NCBI GenBank assembly: GCA_031553535.1
Contig: JAVBLM010000019.1
Span: forward strand, 124,001 to 188,000
Reading direction: 5' to 3'
Length of the DNA stretch: 64,000 nt
Source: JAIROC01 sp031553535
GTDB taxonomy: Bacteria > Bacteroidota > Bacteroidia > Bacteroidales > WCHB1-69
Shown here: positions 16,470-30,200 of the stretch, piece by piece
How the letters are laid out: each line of letters begins with the position of its first letter
Numbering within the stretch: position 1 is the first letter of the stretch
Program-made: the position numbers and the translations under genes
Notes under the pieces: generated by a model
Databases searched by the model: none
The model's input: the letters and a program-made list of their open reading frames with translations, nothing else
Told to the model about the DNA's origin: nothing

Positions 16470-16976
16470 ATGAACAGCCAAAAATTTAAAGAAGAAATCG
16501 TATCAATGCAAGGAAAGTTAAATCATTTTGCCCTATCCCTCACATGTAACACAGACGATGCGAACGATCTGGTTCAAGAAACTTATTTGAAAGTACTATC
16601 ATCCGAAGATAAGTATGAGGAAGACACAAATCTTAAAGCATGGATGCTGACCATTATGCGTAACACATTCATCAATGATTACCGTAAACGTAAACGTGCA
16701 AATGAAGTTATGAGCGATAACGCCGACATTCATTTTCTCGGGGTACGTTCTCCCCAGTCTTCAGATAAAGCTGATGTGAATTATCACGTTAAAGAAATAA
16801 ATAAGCACATCAACAGTATCGGTGATGACCAACGGATCCCATTTGAAATGTTTCTTGACGGATATAAATACAAAGAAATAGCCGACAGAATGGATATTTC
16901 GTTAGGAACTGTAAAAAGCCGCATTTTCTTTACCCGTAAAAAGCTACAAAACAACCTGTCTGACTATATTAATTAA
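16470..16976 (+). CDS. RNA polymerase sigma-70-family (ECF-type) sigma factor
   Basis: The 168-residue product from the ATG at 16470 (the frame is open 12 codons further) has region 2 at about residues 10-75 (CNTDDANDLVQETYLKVL, LKAWMLTIMRNTFINDYRK). Region 4 lies at about 110-165 (FEMFLDGYKYKEIADRMDISLGTVKSRIFFTRKKLQ). It lacks regions 1 and 3, as ECF sigma factors do. No anti-sigma gene is adjacent, so the signal is unknown. It ends in a strong terminator at 17029-17065. Confidence 0.92.
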   Translation: MNSQKFKEEIVSMQGKLNHFALSLTCNTDDANDLVQETYLKVLSSEDKYEEDTNLKAWMLTIMRNTFINDYRKRKRANEVMSDNADIHFLGVRSPQSSDKADVNYHVKEINKHINSIGDDQRIPFEMFLDGYKYKEIADRMDISLGTVKSRIFFTRKKLQNNLSDYIN

Positions 16977-17028
16977 ACACGTTACAATATAACCTACTCG
17001 ACTATTTTAATCAAAACTTTACACCATA

Positions 17029-17065
17029 AAAAGGGGTAGCCTGAAAAGTACAGGCTGCCCCTTTT
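17029..17065 (+). terminator. Strong terminator after the sigma factor
   Basis: The 15-nt arms AAAAGGGGTAGCCTG and CAGGCTGCCCCTTTT pair with one mismatch around a 7-nt loop, followed by a T-rich tract. It lies 53 bp past the stop codon. Confidence 0.85.
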
Positions 17066-17328
17066 CTTTGCAAATACAATAACAAAGATTATCTCACAAC
17101 GACAGGGTTCTGAGGTAAGATATCTTTATAGTGCGAGGAGTGGAGCACCCGAAGGCAAAGCAGGTGAGAGCATCAAAACATAATGAGATAACCGGGCTAT
17201 GCAAGCTCTGAACAAACCTGTTACCGTCATGCTGAATGGCCAATAATAAACAATCAAACAGTGAGAAATGACAGTAAGCATTGCTCAATAGCGTCATTGC
17301 GGACTTGATCCGCAATCTCCTTAAAAAC

Positions 17329-17472
17329 GGGGATGCTGAAACAAGTTCAGCATGACGACAATATGTTAGTTAAGAGCGAGAAGGGTCACTGTCATTGGTA
17401 ACTTGTTTCAGTATCCCCTTCCTTTTCTGGGGGATTAGTTCGCTTAAAAGCCTCATTGCTCTCACATGCTTC
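17329..17472. repeat. Dispersed 145-bp repeat, copy 2
   Basis: Nearly identical by eye to 318-462 over its whole length, with scattered substitutions and a few small indels. The first 89 bp (17329-17417) form an imperfect palindrome bounded by GGGGATGCTGAAACAAGTT and AACTTGTTTCAGTATCCCC. This suggests a non-autonomous mobile unit. Confidence 0.7.
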
Positions 17473-17724
17473 GCGTTCGGGTGCAGATCAAGTCCGCAAT
17501 GACGCACTTCCGTTATTGCGAGAAACGAAGCACCAGAAGGCAAAGCAGGTGAGAGTCGAAACACAGTGAGTTAACCGGACTTGCAAGCTCAACAGAGTTA
17601 ATCCTCTATATTATCTTTTAACAATTTCATAATAAAAATTTCAAGTGCTGATATCTAATGTTTTAATTTATTGTTTGTTTGATCCCGAACTTATGTTTCT
17701 TTAATTTCAGACGGGTATCTTCTA

Positions 17725-18095
17725 CTCCGGGATTGGTTGCCGAATATCTGATTCTACCTTCCCGGACTTCCGGATTGCTTGCCGGAGATGTGGTTTAACC
17801 TTTCCGGGCTTCCGGATTGGTTGCCTGAGATCTGGTTCAGCCTTCCCGGACTTCCAGATTCGTTGCCTGAGATGTGGTTTAACCTTCCCGGGCTTCCGGA
17901 TTGGTTGCCGGAGATGTGGTTCAGCCTTTCCGGGCTTCCGGATTCATTGCCGGAGATGTGGTTCAGCCTTCCCGGGCTTCCGGATTGGTTGCCGGAGATA
18001 TGGTTCAGCCTTCCCTGACCTCCGGATTGCCTGCCTGAGATCTGGTTCAAGCTTCCCGGGCTCCCGGATTGGTTGCCTGATATCGGGAAAACCCA
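17725..18095. repeat. Tandem array B, nine exact 42-bp units
   Basis: The word CTTCCGGATTG or a variant recurs at 17725, 17767, 17809, 17851, 17893, 17935, 17977, 18019 and 18061: nine units at exactly 42 bp with no indels. Inverted TCCGG/CCGGA pairs with an 8-nt loop occur in several units but are broken in others, so the hairpin case is weaker than in the other arrays. Both strands stay open for 79 and 116 codons only because the unit is a multiple of three. Confidence 0.8.
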
Positions 18096-18190
18096 TTCCT
18101 GCATCTTGAAATATCGTTCAATATCCCCGGGACGCCCTTTATGGAGTAAAACAGATGTTTCTGAAGCAGCGGATTCGTCAAAAAATAAAA

Positions 18191-18220
18191 AAGAGACTGT
18201 CCTCTGAAACAGTCTCTTTT
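18191..18220 (-). terminator. Terminator after the giant surface-protein gene
   Basis: AAGAGACTGT and ACAGTCTCTT form a 10-bp stem with an 8-nt loop, flanked by A and T tracts on the two sides so that it could work in both directions. It starts 5 bp after the stop of the -1 frame that continues the giant gene. Confidence 0.8.
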
Positions 18221-18286
18221 ATTATTAATCTTTGCAGGGGAACAAACGAATGTTATATTCTCCTTCTATACAAATTTTATTCCCAA

Positions 18287-21200
18287 TTATTCCGGGAAAC
18301 CTATTATGATTTCGGCTTCATTAACAGCAGGTTCTATTTTTAATGAATAGGTCTGCGTTGTTTTACAAACACCTTCTCCTACGGTATAGGAAACATATAC
18401 TTGTCCTTTCGTCACACCGTTAACCGTCACAGGGTTCGCATCCGGATCCGATATGGTAGCCTTATCATTGGATACTTTCCATATTCCCCCGGACGTTGCG
18501 GAAGTAAGCGTTATAGAGGCATTCTCGCAAACAGCCCTCTCTCCAACAATCGGACTTACAACGGGGAATTCCCCCACATTAATTTCCACACCGGAGGAAC
18601 ATCCCAATTCATTTGTAAAAGTAAACGTAACATTACCAACGCTCTTTCCAAGTACTACTCCTCCATCACGTAATGCTGCAATATTCGAATCACTGCTGAC
18701 CCACGTGCCGGGACTTTGTGAATATACAATTGTAGTAGTTCCCACACAAATACTATCAGAGCCGATAATAGAAACCTGCGGAAGATCATTAACAATAACA
18801 TAAACGGAATCATAAACGGCACACTGATAAACATTCAATGCTTCCAGATAGTAACTCCCCTGTGTTTTTACATACACATCTGTTAACGGAATTGTATAGT
18901 TATTATCCAAATAAAACTTCACCGTATCGAGATTTTGCGTATTGTCAAGATCTATAGCCGTTAATAAACTTATCGAATCCCCGGAACAAATAGACAATGT
19001 ATCATGCAACATAACCAAGTTTACCTGGTCGATACAAGCGCGTTCGGCAATGAAAAAATACACATAAGCCGTATCACAAGGAAAACTTCCTGCACAGAGT
19101 TCATAAACAAAATAATCAGGGCCGGAATATTCATAGTCCAGATCAGCAACATATGTAAATGTACCATCGGTAGTATTCATTGACAACGTTCCATGTTCGG
19201 GAGCAGTAACAACAGTAATAACAGGAGTAGTGCCTTGCGGCCAGGAATCATTGCCCAAGATACCCAAAGCCAAATCGGTTTGCTTTAACGTATCATATTT
19301 TAGCAGGGAATAATAATCCGTTAAAGGAATGATGAAATTTTCGGAAGCACCATCCGGATAAACATATACATATGCGGTTGCCGTATCGCATAATCCCTTG
19401 TCATTGCATACACTGTATGTAAACCTATCAATTCCCTCCCATCCGAAAGCAGGTTCATACGTGTATGTACCGTCTCCATTATGGGTTAATACCCCATTGG
19501 AGACATCCTGTACTATTGTAGCGTTTTGAAGAACGCCTCCGTTTGGATCAATATCGTTAAACCTCATATCAGGAATGATAATCGGAACATCCGTTATCGT
19601 CTGATAATATATATCTATCGCTACCGGTGCCTTATCCGTCAGGGTATCATCCAACACCACAACAAACAAATATCCCGATTCAACAAACCCACAGGATTCC
19701 GCTATGAAATATTTTACGGTGTCCCTTCCTACATAATCGGTGTTGGGAACATATACATAAAACCCTGAAGCAGTATCTATGGTAATAGTACCATAGTTAG
19801 GAAGGCTATGGCTTACCAATGTAAGTACACCATGGTAATGCTCGTCATCGTCAGAAATAAGGTTTCCTTTCACAGGTCGATCCCTATAGGTTATCATACG
19901 ATTGTCTACCGTTTCTATATTATGAATATCTCTGTCTATTATAATTCTTTCATAGGTTACTATACATCCGTTTGCATCGGTAATCGTAATATAGTATGTT
20001 CCTATTGACAAGCCAGAAATTGTCAACGATCCATTACTTGCTATAGGCACCTCAATAATATCACCATTGTCATCTTTCGCTATATAATAGCTCATCGGGG
20101 TTGCACCTCCGGTAATGTTCAAATAAATTTCTCCACCGGTGAGACCTTGACAAGTAGCCGGTTTTGTCCCTGTCAATTCAACTGATAACCCGCTTGTGTT
20201 GGGAACGTATATCGTGTCTGAAGTAAGGCATCCATGATTATCTTCCACAAATACTTCATGCCAGCCGGCAGAAATATATTCTACGGCTTGTCTTCCTACA
20301 AAAGGAGTCAATTGTTGACCGTCAATAAAGTAATAGTTTGTATTCTGATTCGTACCATCCAGCGTAAGGGTAAGAACCCCTTTTCCTTCACAAGTGGCCG
20401 GAGTTGCAGACATCTCGAATCCATAGATTTCGGGAGCCACCGTTATAATTACATTTACTGTAGAAATACATCCATATTCGTCTTGTACTATAACACTGTA
20501 TTCTCCCGTCGGATAATTTCCGATATTTCCATCTATTGGGATATCTGAAAAATAACCTGTCCCTATTAAATATTGAAGTTTACCCTGTCCTCCGAAAGCT
20601 TCAATGGTGATTGATCCAAACTTGTCAATCTCATTCACATTACAGCTAAGAGCCGGGGTAACGATAGCCCGCACCTGAACGGAAGTATTATCCGACAACA
20701 AATCGATTGAATTACTTTCTACCGGTGCACAAGTCTCTCCTAATGCATCCCATATATAGACTTTATAATTTCCTACGATAAGGCCGCTAATAACTCCATC
20801 CGGGGATAACGGATACTTGGTATCGCCCTTATCAAAATTATAGAGATAACTTCCGCTACCACCTTCTACCATTACCTGTATTTTCCCTTCCGTACCATTT
20901 CTGGTTTCCGACAAGGCTTCACAAGGGGGCTGGGCTACTGCGAATATTGACTTGATAATAATATCCGGCGTTGTTATTACCCGGACTTTAATACCATTAA
21001 CTTCAAATGTACAACCATTTGCATAGTTAAACAAAACCCAATGAGTTCCTGCGGCCAGATTGGAAATAACAATATCTCCACTGGAAGGAATCGTTACCGT
21101 GCTATTACCGTCTACGGAATACGATAATGGCCTTTCCGGACCCACTGCACGGAAAGTAACACTTGCTCCTGATGAAGCATCACAGAGCGTGCTGGTAATT

Positions 21201-24200
21201 GTATCTAATTCCACGTAAGCACCGGAAGACTGCATTAAGGTAATGGTATCGGAAACCATACATCCGTTGGCATCCTTAACCGTTACCAAATGATAACCTG
21301 CTCTTGCGCTTACAAGTATGGTATCCCCTGCAAAAGTGATGTAATTGGTATAGTCCAGCTTATAACTATAAAGCGGATCTCCCCCATTGAGACGGATCAG
21401 GAATGTTCCTTCTTCGTCGCAGGTAGCAAGCGTTTTTGCTTCCAAGGATATTCCCATGCCTGCAGATGCTTTAATCTCCGCCAATGCACTTGCCGTGCAT
21501 CCGTTCATATCCTGAATCATAACAAGATATTCTCCTGACGGTAGATTATCAATAATTCCATTCGCAGGGATCGATTGATATGCCCCTGTAGTGCCTATCC
21601 TGTAAGTATACGGTGTAACACCTCCTCCTAATATCAGTTGAATTTTCCCGTCAGCAGAAGTACAGGAAGAAGCATCTGTTATATTCGTTTGTAAAGTCAA
21701 ATCGCTATTACTTGCTTCCAGCGTAATCCAATCGCTTATAGAAGGGGGGCAAGCCAATGTTGCCGCATCACGAACAGTTACCTGGTATGTTCCCGGGGTT
21801 AAATTGCCGATAATTCCCGTTGAAGCCAGTGAGGTAAACGTTGTTTGCGTATTCAATTTGTAGACATAGCTTCCGCTACCTCCGCTTAATGCCAGTCTAA
21901 TACTTCCATTACCGGAACAAGTGGGTTGGGTATCTACATAGATAGCATTAATTTTAACACTGGGCTCCTTTATCGTATTTATGGCTATATTACTGTAGCT
22001 AATCACACAGCTATCCTTATCTTTCAGGAATAGGGTATAATTACCTTCCGATACATTAAGTATCGTATCCGTATTATTTGTTATTGTTTGATATGCGCCA
22101 TTATTAATGCGATAAGAAAGTGGGATGTTGCTTCCCGATGCGGTAAAGATAATTTTTCCTCCCCCCGTTCCATCACAATTAGCATCTGTTACAGATATGT
22201 CACTAATGGCAAGATCATTATTATCCAGTTCCATGGTTACCTCCGCATCCGAAATGATACATCCTGCAGAATCTGTAAGATAGATAACATGCATTCCCGC
22301 CGAAAGTGGTATTATAGCAAATGTATCGGGGAAGAATATCCGGTCTTCTCCTTCCATCCAGTAAAAATAGAGCTGTTCTCCTCCTGATACGGAAAGAAGT
22401 ATTTCTCCCTTTTGGCTACATGTAGCATTTTTCTCTATGCTCCATGATAACTTGAACCTGTCCACAGGCTGTACCAACACTTTATTTGAAAATGCGACAC
22501 AACCCGCACCGTCTGTAATCTTAATCGTATAGAATCCTGAAGCAAGTCCGGTTATCAAACCGTTATTCGGTAGGAGCACAGGAGTTTCATCTTGGATTTG
22601 ATAATAATACGGCGAAGTTCCTCCGTTGATTACAAGCTGAACAGAACCGTTTGAAGAAGAACAATCACTTGTCGGAAATGGAGTAGCATCTACAATTAAA
22701 TCCGTATTGGATGGGGTCAACCGAACAGAAGCACTTAACACGATCGGGCAAGCTAAAGCATTTCTATCCCGAACATAAACACGATAAGCTCCTGCCGGCA
22801 AATTATTTATAATTCCATTAGCCGCCAAAGCGGTAAAGGAATTGCTTCCATCAAAATTATAATCATATTGTCCGCTTCCACCGTAAACGACTACAGATAT
22901 ACTACCTGTATTCGCTCCACATTCGGGTTGTCTCTCCACGCTAATACTTCCAATATTTATTGTTGCCTCTTTTGTTAACCTTATCCTTATATTTTTATAG
23001 TCAGAAACGCATCCGGCACCATCCCTTAACCGGATTTCATAAGAGCCTACCGATAAGCCGGGTATAACCGTTGTAGGAATTGTAACCGGATGATAAGTCA
23101 TTCCTCCATCAATGCTGTATTCAGGATTAGGATTTGTCCCTGAAACGGACAGGACAAAACTACCATTATTAATCCCGTCACATGTAGCATCATTAATCGT
23201 AAGTTGGTTCAAGGATACGGCACCTGGTCCTCCCTGAGATATTATACAGGTAGCGATCATCTCACAACCAGCATTATCCCTCACAATCATTTCATTATAT
23301 CCGGAAGGCAGCGTACTTTCAACTCCTTCTGCCGGAATTGTTCCCAAAGGCTTCCATCCTTGTCCATTCAACCGGTAACTATAAGGAGCGACACCGCCGG
23401 TAATGACAAGTTTTGCCATTCCAAGGCTTTCACACACTGCCGGCTGCGTCTGTACCAAGGTTACAGTCATTCCTTTAACCGGCCATACAATAATTTCATC
23501 CAACGCATATACACAGCCCGTAGCATCAATAACCGTAACATAATATTTTCCCGCACTAAAATCAGTGCCAATAATACCATTTCCGGGTAGAGGATGTTCC
23601 GCGCCCCCGTTAACCGTATATTTATACGGGGCAATTCCCTCGTTAGCGATGATTTGAATAGTTCCATTGGCGGAACTACAATCAACGGCAGTATCTATTA
23701 CAACAGCTTTCGCTATCAGGCTACTGCTTACAGGACTTAAAGTGATTGGTTCACTGAAAAAAGGACATGTCAAATTTGCCTTATCATTAAGATAAACCAC
23801 ATAACTGCCGGATTTCAATCCTGAAATAACATACTTGCCACTTCCATTTGCCTGAAGATTGGAATAAACAGCTCCTCCGTCAAGATTATATTCATAGTTC
23901 CCGCTTCCATTGGAAATAACCAATTCAAGGGATCCTGTACTTGTCAAGCAATCAGGTTGCTGTAAGACAGTAATGGTACTCACTACAGGGACTTCACTTA
24001 CTACAACCTTAAATTCAAGGATATTCGAACTACAACTTTCTCCTGTTACGGCTTCTATTGTATATATTGTAGTTTCATGAGGTTCAACATACAAGCTACC
24101 GCCACTGTTATCTCCGACTTTTACATTATTTGCATAAAAATTGATAATGACCCCGGCTATATTCGTAGTATCCCTGACATACTGGGTCAGCTCCAGAGGA

Positions 24201-27200
24201 GTCCCAAAACAAATAGAAATAGAATCCGTAGATGTAAAAGCCAAGAAAGGTGCCGGTTTAACCACTACATCGATATCAACACCGGATAGTACCTTTGCAT
24301 TTGGTGTTCCACCGAAAACCGTATAGGTGGCTTTTATTTTAACCTCTCCTTCCGTACGCCACACTACCCTTACACTGTCATCCGTATTAGAATATACTGA
24401 TTTTCCTTCCAAAGGAATACGCCTTGGGGTAGCTCCGGAAATTGCTTCAACAGAAAAAAAATAATCACTCATATTTGATGCTGTAAAAAAGATAGTTGTA
24501 TCTCTTTGGCAAACCTCTTCCGGTCCGGATAAAACAACAACAGGCAATACCGCATCCTCACATAAAGAAGCACTATGCACATGTGCGAGTAATTGATGTC
24601 CGGGCTCTATAAGAATCCCTGCATCTACAGTGATAATAAATGTATCATTGGGATTTACATCCTCCGTAACATAATTGAAACGATAAATAGTATCCAGATC
24701 TGCAGGATCAAGTTGGCTATTGTTATTCCAATCTATATAGAAATCAATATTAATTGTGTCTCCCGCAAAAAACTCGGTTATTGCTTTTACAGGATAACTG
24801 CCATACCATTTTCCTTCTATCATATGACCGATTCCCTCTATTGATTGATCCAAAACAAGCTCATATTGGTAACGGTCTACCAGAATAACCGGGTAATCAC
24901 TCCCTATGCGGGCATTCATGCTACATTCCTCCGTAGAAGTTCCGCATTCCACCACAACATTATAATATACTTCGCTGTAAATTTCATATTCCCCACACGC
25001 TGCCTCCGTTGTTGTGAATTCGAACTCCCAAACAATACTGTCACCTTCCACCAAACCTGATCGTATAGGCATACTAAGCTCCAATCCATTCTCATCATAA
25101 ATCATCTTAACGGAATCCCTGGCAACAGAATTAACCAATGGACGGTAACTAAACTCTACGGCATTCAACCCTGCCGGAGTTAAAGTAACAATAGAGTCCG
25201 TTAGGAGATTAGAAACATATCCCTCTCCTTTCGGATAGAAAGTAGCCCTCCATGTTATCGTATCTCCCATTTGAGCAGTTGCATAAGGAGGGGTAAAAAC
25301 ATTATATATTTCATAACTAAATGCCGAAGTGTCGTTCTTTGTATAGAATTCTTCGGTAACATCAAAAGCCTGTGGGATTGGCACACTACCACAAATTCCA
25401 TATCCGTTCAACAATATTCTATAATTATTACCTGTAAATATCCCGCATTCGGCAGCGACGGTTACTTCTACTAATACGGAATCGCCGGGATCTAAAATAA
25501 AGCCTGAAGGAAATCCCCACCTTTTAGTAGAACTTACAGGATAATCATTATATTCCTGGATTAATTGGATTCCTGAAGAATTAACATTTCCGGACGCATC
25601 ATAGGTGTAGTAGTATGCATCTTTTACTGTTATTAAAGATGTCCACGTATCCTCAAATGTAACTTTCATTTGTGTGACCTCTCCTTCCCCGGTAGCTGTT
25701 ATTTTAACTGCATATACGGTATCTATACACATGTCTTGTAATGTTTGAGGTTCCGTAATGAGTTCTACAGCTGCAGATGTAGGATATGGGAGTATAGTCA
25801 ATGCAATCGAATCAATTATATAACCACAAACTCCTGTATTTACCCGTAATCTCAATGTTATATCATTAGAATCCAAATCTTGTTGATTTAAAGTATACAC
25901 AGAGGAAAAGTTTGTCATATCCACATTATTTCCTATCGGCGCAGGCGAAAACCGGGTAGTTCCTTCGGCAAGCTGTCCATTGGGTAAATACCATCCGAAC
26001 CAGGCTGCCATTGTAAAACCGGTAATCTGGGCTCTCAATGTAAATGCACCGGGATAACATATTGTATCCTGATCTGCTACAATCTTTAGAGTAGGAAATT
26101 CATTAACGGTAACTTTCACCAGCTTACGGTCTGCCGGTAAATTCTCACAATAGTTTGTCCCCACTACCGATACATAAAAAACAGTATCACGTGTACTTAT
26201 TGCAGTTAATGCGCCGGTGGTATAGCTATCCCCTTCTGCCAATACTGTTGCACCTGGGTCCATAGAACTATACCAGCGAAAAACACGATTTGTAATTCCA
26301 GTGCCTGACGCTGATAAGGATGCTGTTAGTGTTGCCGTATTGCCAGTACAGATCGTTACATCCGCAGCCGTAATCATAGCTTCCGTAGCAAGAGGTGTAA
26401 CAGTTACGGTTACGCTGTCTCTGGGTAAAGCACTAATACATTGGCTTGTTGTATTATTAATAGCCTGAGCATAATACTTTCTTGTTCCAACCGGGACATT
26501 ATTTATTGTAATGGGCGTTCCGGTTCCTATTGCAGTTCCTCCCGTAGCCTGCGAATACCACTGTATTATTGCACTCGTGTTTACGGTAGCTGTTAATGTA
26601 ACATCTCCTTCACCACAACGAGTTACCGGTGAGGTAGAAGTAATGGTAACTACAGGTAATTGTTCCACTGTAACCGACACTTGTTTCCGGTTATTAAATG
26701 CATTTTCACAGTAATTCAAGCCTTCAACAGCAACATAAAAGGCTGTGTCGTTTGTAAGAATTCCTGTTTGATAAAAACCTCCCGTATGTAAAATTTGAGT
26801 TGATGTTTGACTTGCATACCAACGGAAAACAGTATCTGCTACTCCCGAAACTGCCGCTTTTAAAGATGCAGAAGTACCATAGCAAACAGTTGTATCGGAT
26901 ACTATAATATTATTTGTATCTATTTCATCTCCTACAGTAAATGCAAGAATCCCTGTTGTACATCTGGACAATGGTGCCCCATCATTCTTAATTTCGTAAT
27001 CCAGGTCAAAAACATAACCTGTTCCTACAGATGTAGGTGTTTTTAATGTTAATGTTACTGTACTGTCAGCAGCATTAAAAGTGAGATCAGCCTTTTCATA
27101 ATTTGCCGGATCCACAAAGTCAACATTCGTAATATAGAGTCTGTTCCCATCAGGATCATTATCATTTTGCAGTACATTTATCGTAACACTACCTGAAACA

Positions 27201-30200
27201 CGGCAGAATATCTTTTGATCCATCTCCGCCACGGGATTCTGTCCATGTTCGCAAGGAGAAAGGTATGGCCGTGTAATTCCGGTTGAAAAGCTATGAACAG
27301 TTCCAGTTGTCATACCAAGGTTCAAACCATCTTGGGTATAAAATCCCCCTGTAGTGATCGGCTGTTCCGGATTCTCAACAACACCCACATAATTACTAGA
27401 AGAACGAAGCACGTACAATTTGCCGTCAGGACCCATTTTTATATCACCGCTGCCTGATGATGAAATTGACCCTGTTTGCGCATAATTACTCAAAGCCCAT
27501 TGTGTCAGTGTTCCGGAAGTGGCTGTAGCATAAACATAATTTTTGGAAAACGCTACATGGTTAAAGCCGCTTGAATTTGCAAGCGCAGTTCCCGCTGCTG
27601 TAATAGTGCCTGTCAAAGCATTGAAATTATAAATACGGATACTGCTTGATGAAACTAAAGACAACAAACTATCATTCATGCTTCTTCTAAGACTTGTCGT
27701 GTTTGTGTTTATGGATGATGCGACAGTCGCTACCGTTCCCAAATAAGGAGTTACCGGATTTATCTTCCGTACTTGAAGATTTCCACTTGATAAATGGTTA
27801 ATCAACCAATACTCATTGGTAGAACCTATCATAGGAACAACTTCTATTGCTTCAGAACAACCACTGGAAAGAATCGTATTGGTAGCTGTAATAGCACCTT
27901 TACCATTATTGGCTATCATATCAACCAAATAATAATTCAGTGCTGCATCGCCACCTGTAGTACTTACTGCAAAGAGCAAGTATTTATTGTTTCCTAAATA
28001 ACAAGCTGCTAATCCATCCGAAACAGCGGAATTAGCAGTTATTTTCCCTATCGATTGATTTAAGTAATTGTATACGCTATCATTCTGTACATAGAAAATT
28101 GCTTGTCCCGGACAATAGGGGGAATTTACCGATAATGAGTTCCCGGAAGCTCTTACTTTGGATATTCCCGATTCCGAAGATGCCACATAGGGGTCTGTAC
28201 TTATTCCCGTACCGTTAAAAATAATACCCGGAGATCCTCCTGTCGAATATGGAGTATTGGGGGTATTGGCTGCATCTTGTCCAAAATACCATAATTTATC
28301 TTCCAGAAATTTTTCATTGGCAATTACAGTTGCATACAATGTTGCGGAATAAGGCTGTAAGGTATATATGTCCGTCGCCGTAAAAGTAATCGTTGTTGGA
28401 GTAGACGGAGATGTTACATCATTCCATCTTACTGTAATTGTATCATTCAACGCCCCCGAATAATACAAAATTTCTCCTCCTTCTATTGACCATTGATAGG
28501 GTGTAGTTGATTTTTCACTGGACCAATACTTATCCCCTCCATATTGGCAAGCAATTGAGGTCTGGCTTACCACGTGAGGAATCTGCACAACAAAATTATT
28601 ATTGGTATACTCACATTCTTGTGATCCGGATGGAAAAGACGGTGAAGGATAATTAGCAATTGCATTCAAATATACTTCCCATAAGGTATAATTAGTAAAT
28701 GTATCTACATTGTTGATATCATATTCATAATTATATACAGCTTCCGGATTAATCGGTTGCAATAAGGATATCTGGCGTGTATCCCGCAAAACACGAGATG
28801 CAGGATCTACCGTTATACCATCAGAGCTAAGATTTCCTGTATAGGTAAGTACTTGCAATACACTATTTGCCGGATATTGTGATGCCCCTCCATTTTTAAT
28901 ATTAACAATAACATGGGCTCTCCCATTATTATCCGTATAGTTTTCAACACGCATAGGCGTATTCAAATCAAAGGAAAGGTCCGGCCCTGCTAAAAATTGT
29001 GACCCGGCATCGCTCAATGATGTAGGTTGTTGTAAATAGTTATTAAACGGATGGGATACATTTCCATCCGAATCATAAAAAGGCGTAGCCGGATTAACCG
29101 GGAACTGCGGAACCGTCAAATCGTTATTAATATATACCGGATTATAATAGTATGTGTTCCATACCGGACGTGAAGGTGCCCACATAGTAGTCCCTCCCGA
29201 TTTAAATATTTTTAAACTACCGGAAGAAGCTTGAGTGGCAGTGCCTCCTGTTGTGATAATCTCAGATTCTCCATCTCCATCTATATCTGCAACTACAGGA
29301 TATTCATCCCAAGTAGAACTATTTAATCCTCCTGTAAAAACGGTTTTATCACTTCCATCAATTCCATTCAGTATTCGAAGATGTGTTTCATCACGGTACA
29401 CTAACTCCATACTTTTATCCTGGTCAAAATCAAATAAGGACATTACTGTAGATGCAGAATTATCAGTAGTGCCAACATTCCAAATTTGGGCAATTGTACC
29501 TGAGTTTGTAGCACCCGGCGTACCTGTTACCGTATAGCTATATGCAGCCATCGCCCGGCAAGCAGTAAGAGCGATATTGGGTTTACCGTCTCCCGTTAAA
29601 TCACCGATAAAAGCCTGGGAAGGTCCTGCATAAGAATAACCTGTATATGCTGAAGCGACAGGAGCATTAATCTCAACAATATTTGACATTCTCGCACCTG
29701 TACGGGGATTCCAAATCGCCACATAACCTTTTTTAGAAGTTCCCGTTCCATTAGTTGCACTATTACCGGTTGCCGTAGGGTCTGCATTAGATGCCCAAGT
29801 TGTAACTACATCCAGGTAGCCGTCTCCGTCCATATCGGCAATAGCAACAGTCCCATTTTGTATATTCGCCGCACGTGTAGTTGCCTGACTATTACTTGTA
29901 CTCCGTGTACCATCAGCATTTCTCAGCCATGTATAAGTCCATGTTGAACCATTATACGCTATTTTATAGACACTAACACCTGCTATTATTTCCAAATTAC
30001 CGTCATTATCTATATCTGCCGCTGCCCAGACCCCCGCAGGATTAGCATTACTAGCCCCCGGGTGGGGAATCCTTCCAAAGAAGCGGTTACTCACCCCGAT
30101 AAAACCACCATTTACCAATAATGTTCCTGTTTGAGCATCATAGAGTTTGTCAAAAACAGCCACTTGTTGGGCTCCTGTTCTACAAAAATCCGCGACGATA

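Larger units (their letters stand above)
17077..18286. other. 1.2-kb gene-free repeat region
   Basis: No gene is supported. The first half is a mosaic of dispersed palindromic words (GCGTCATTGCGGACTTGATC near 17291, a GGGGATGCTGAAACAAGTTC palindrome at 17329, reversed copies near 17497). It includes copy 2 of the 145-bp repeat. The second half holds tandem array B. The stretch ends in the terminator at 18191-18220 and the out-of-frame remnant of the giant surface-protein gene. The region lies between two convergent genes. Confidence 0.8.

Noticed and set aside
17754..18104. Repeat-protein-like frames in array B (79 codons plus strand, 116 codons minus strand)
   Set aside because: Same artefact of a 42-bp period; no signal peptide, promoter or non-repeat flanks.
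18225..18301. Programmed -1 frameshift as a functional feature
   Set aside because: The heptamer T-TTC-CCG has the right form, but the extension is only about 22 residues and ends mid-domain. A deletion or sequencing error plus truncation is simpler. I report it as a frame break.
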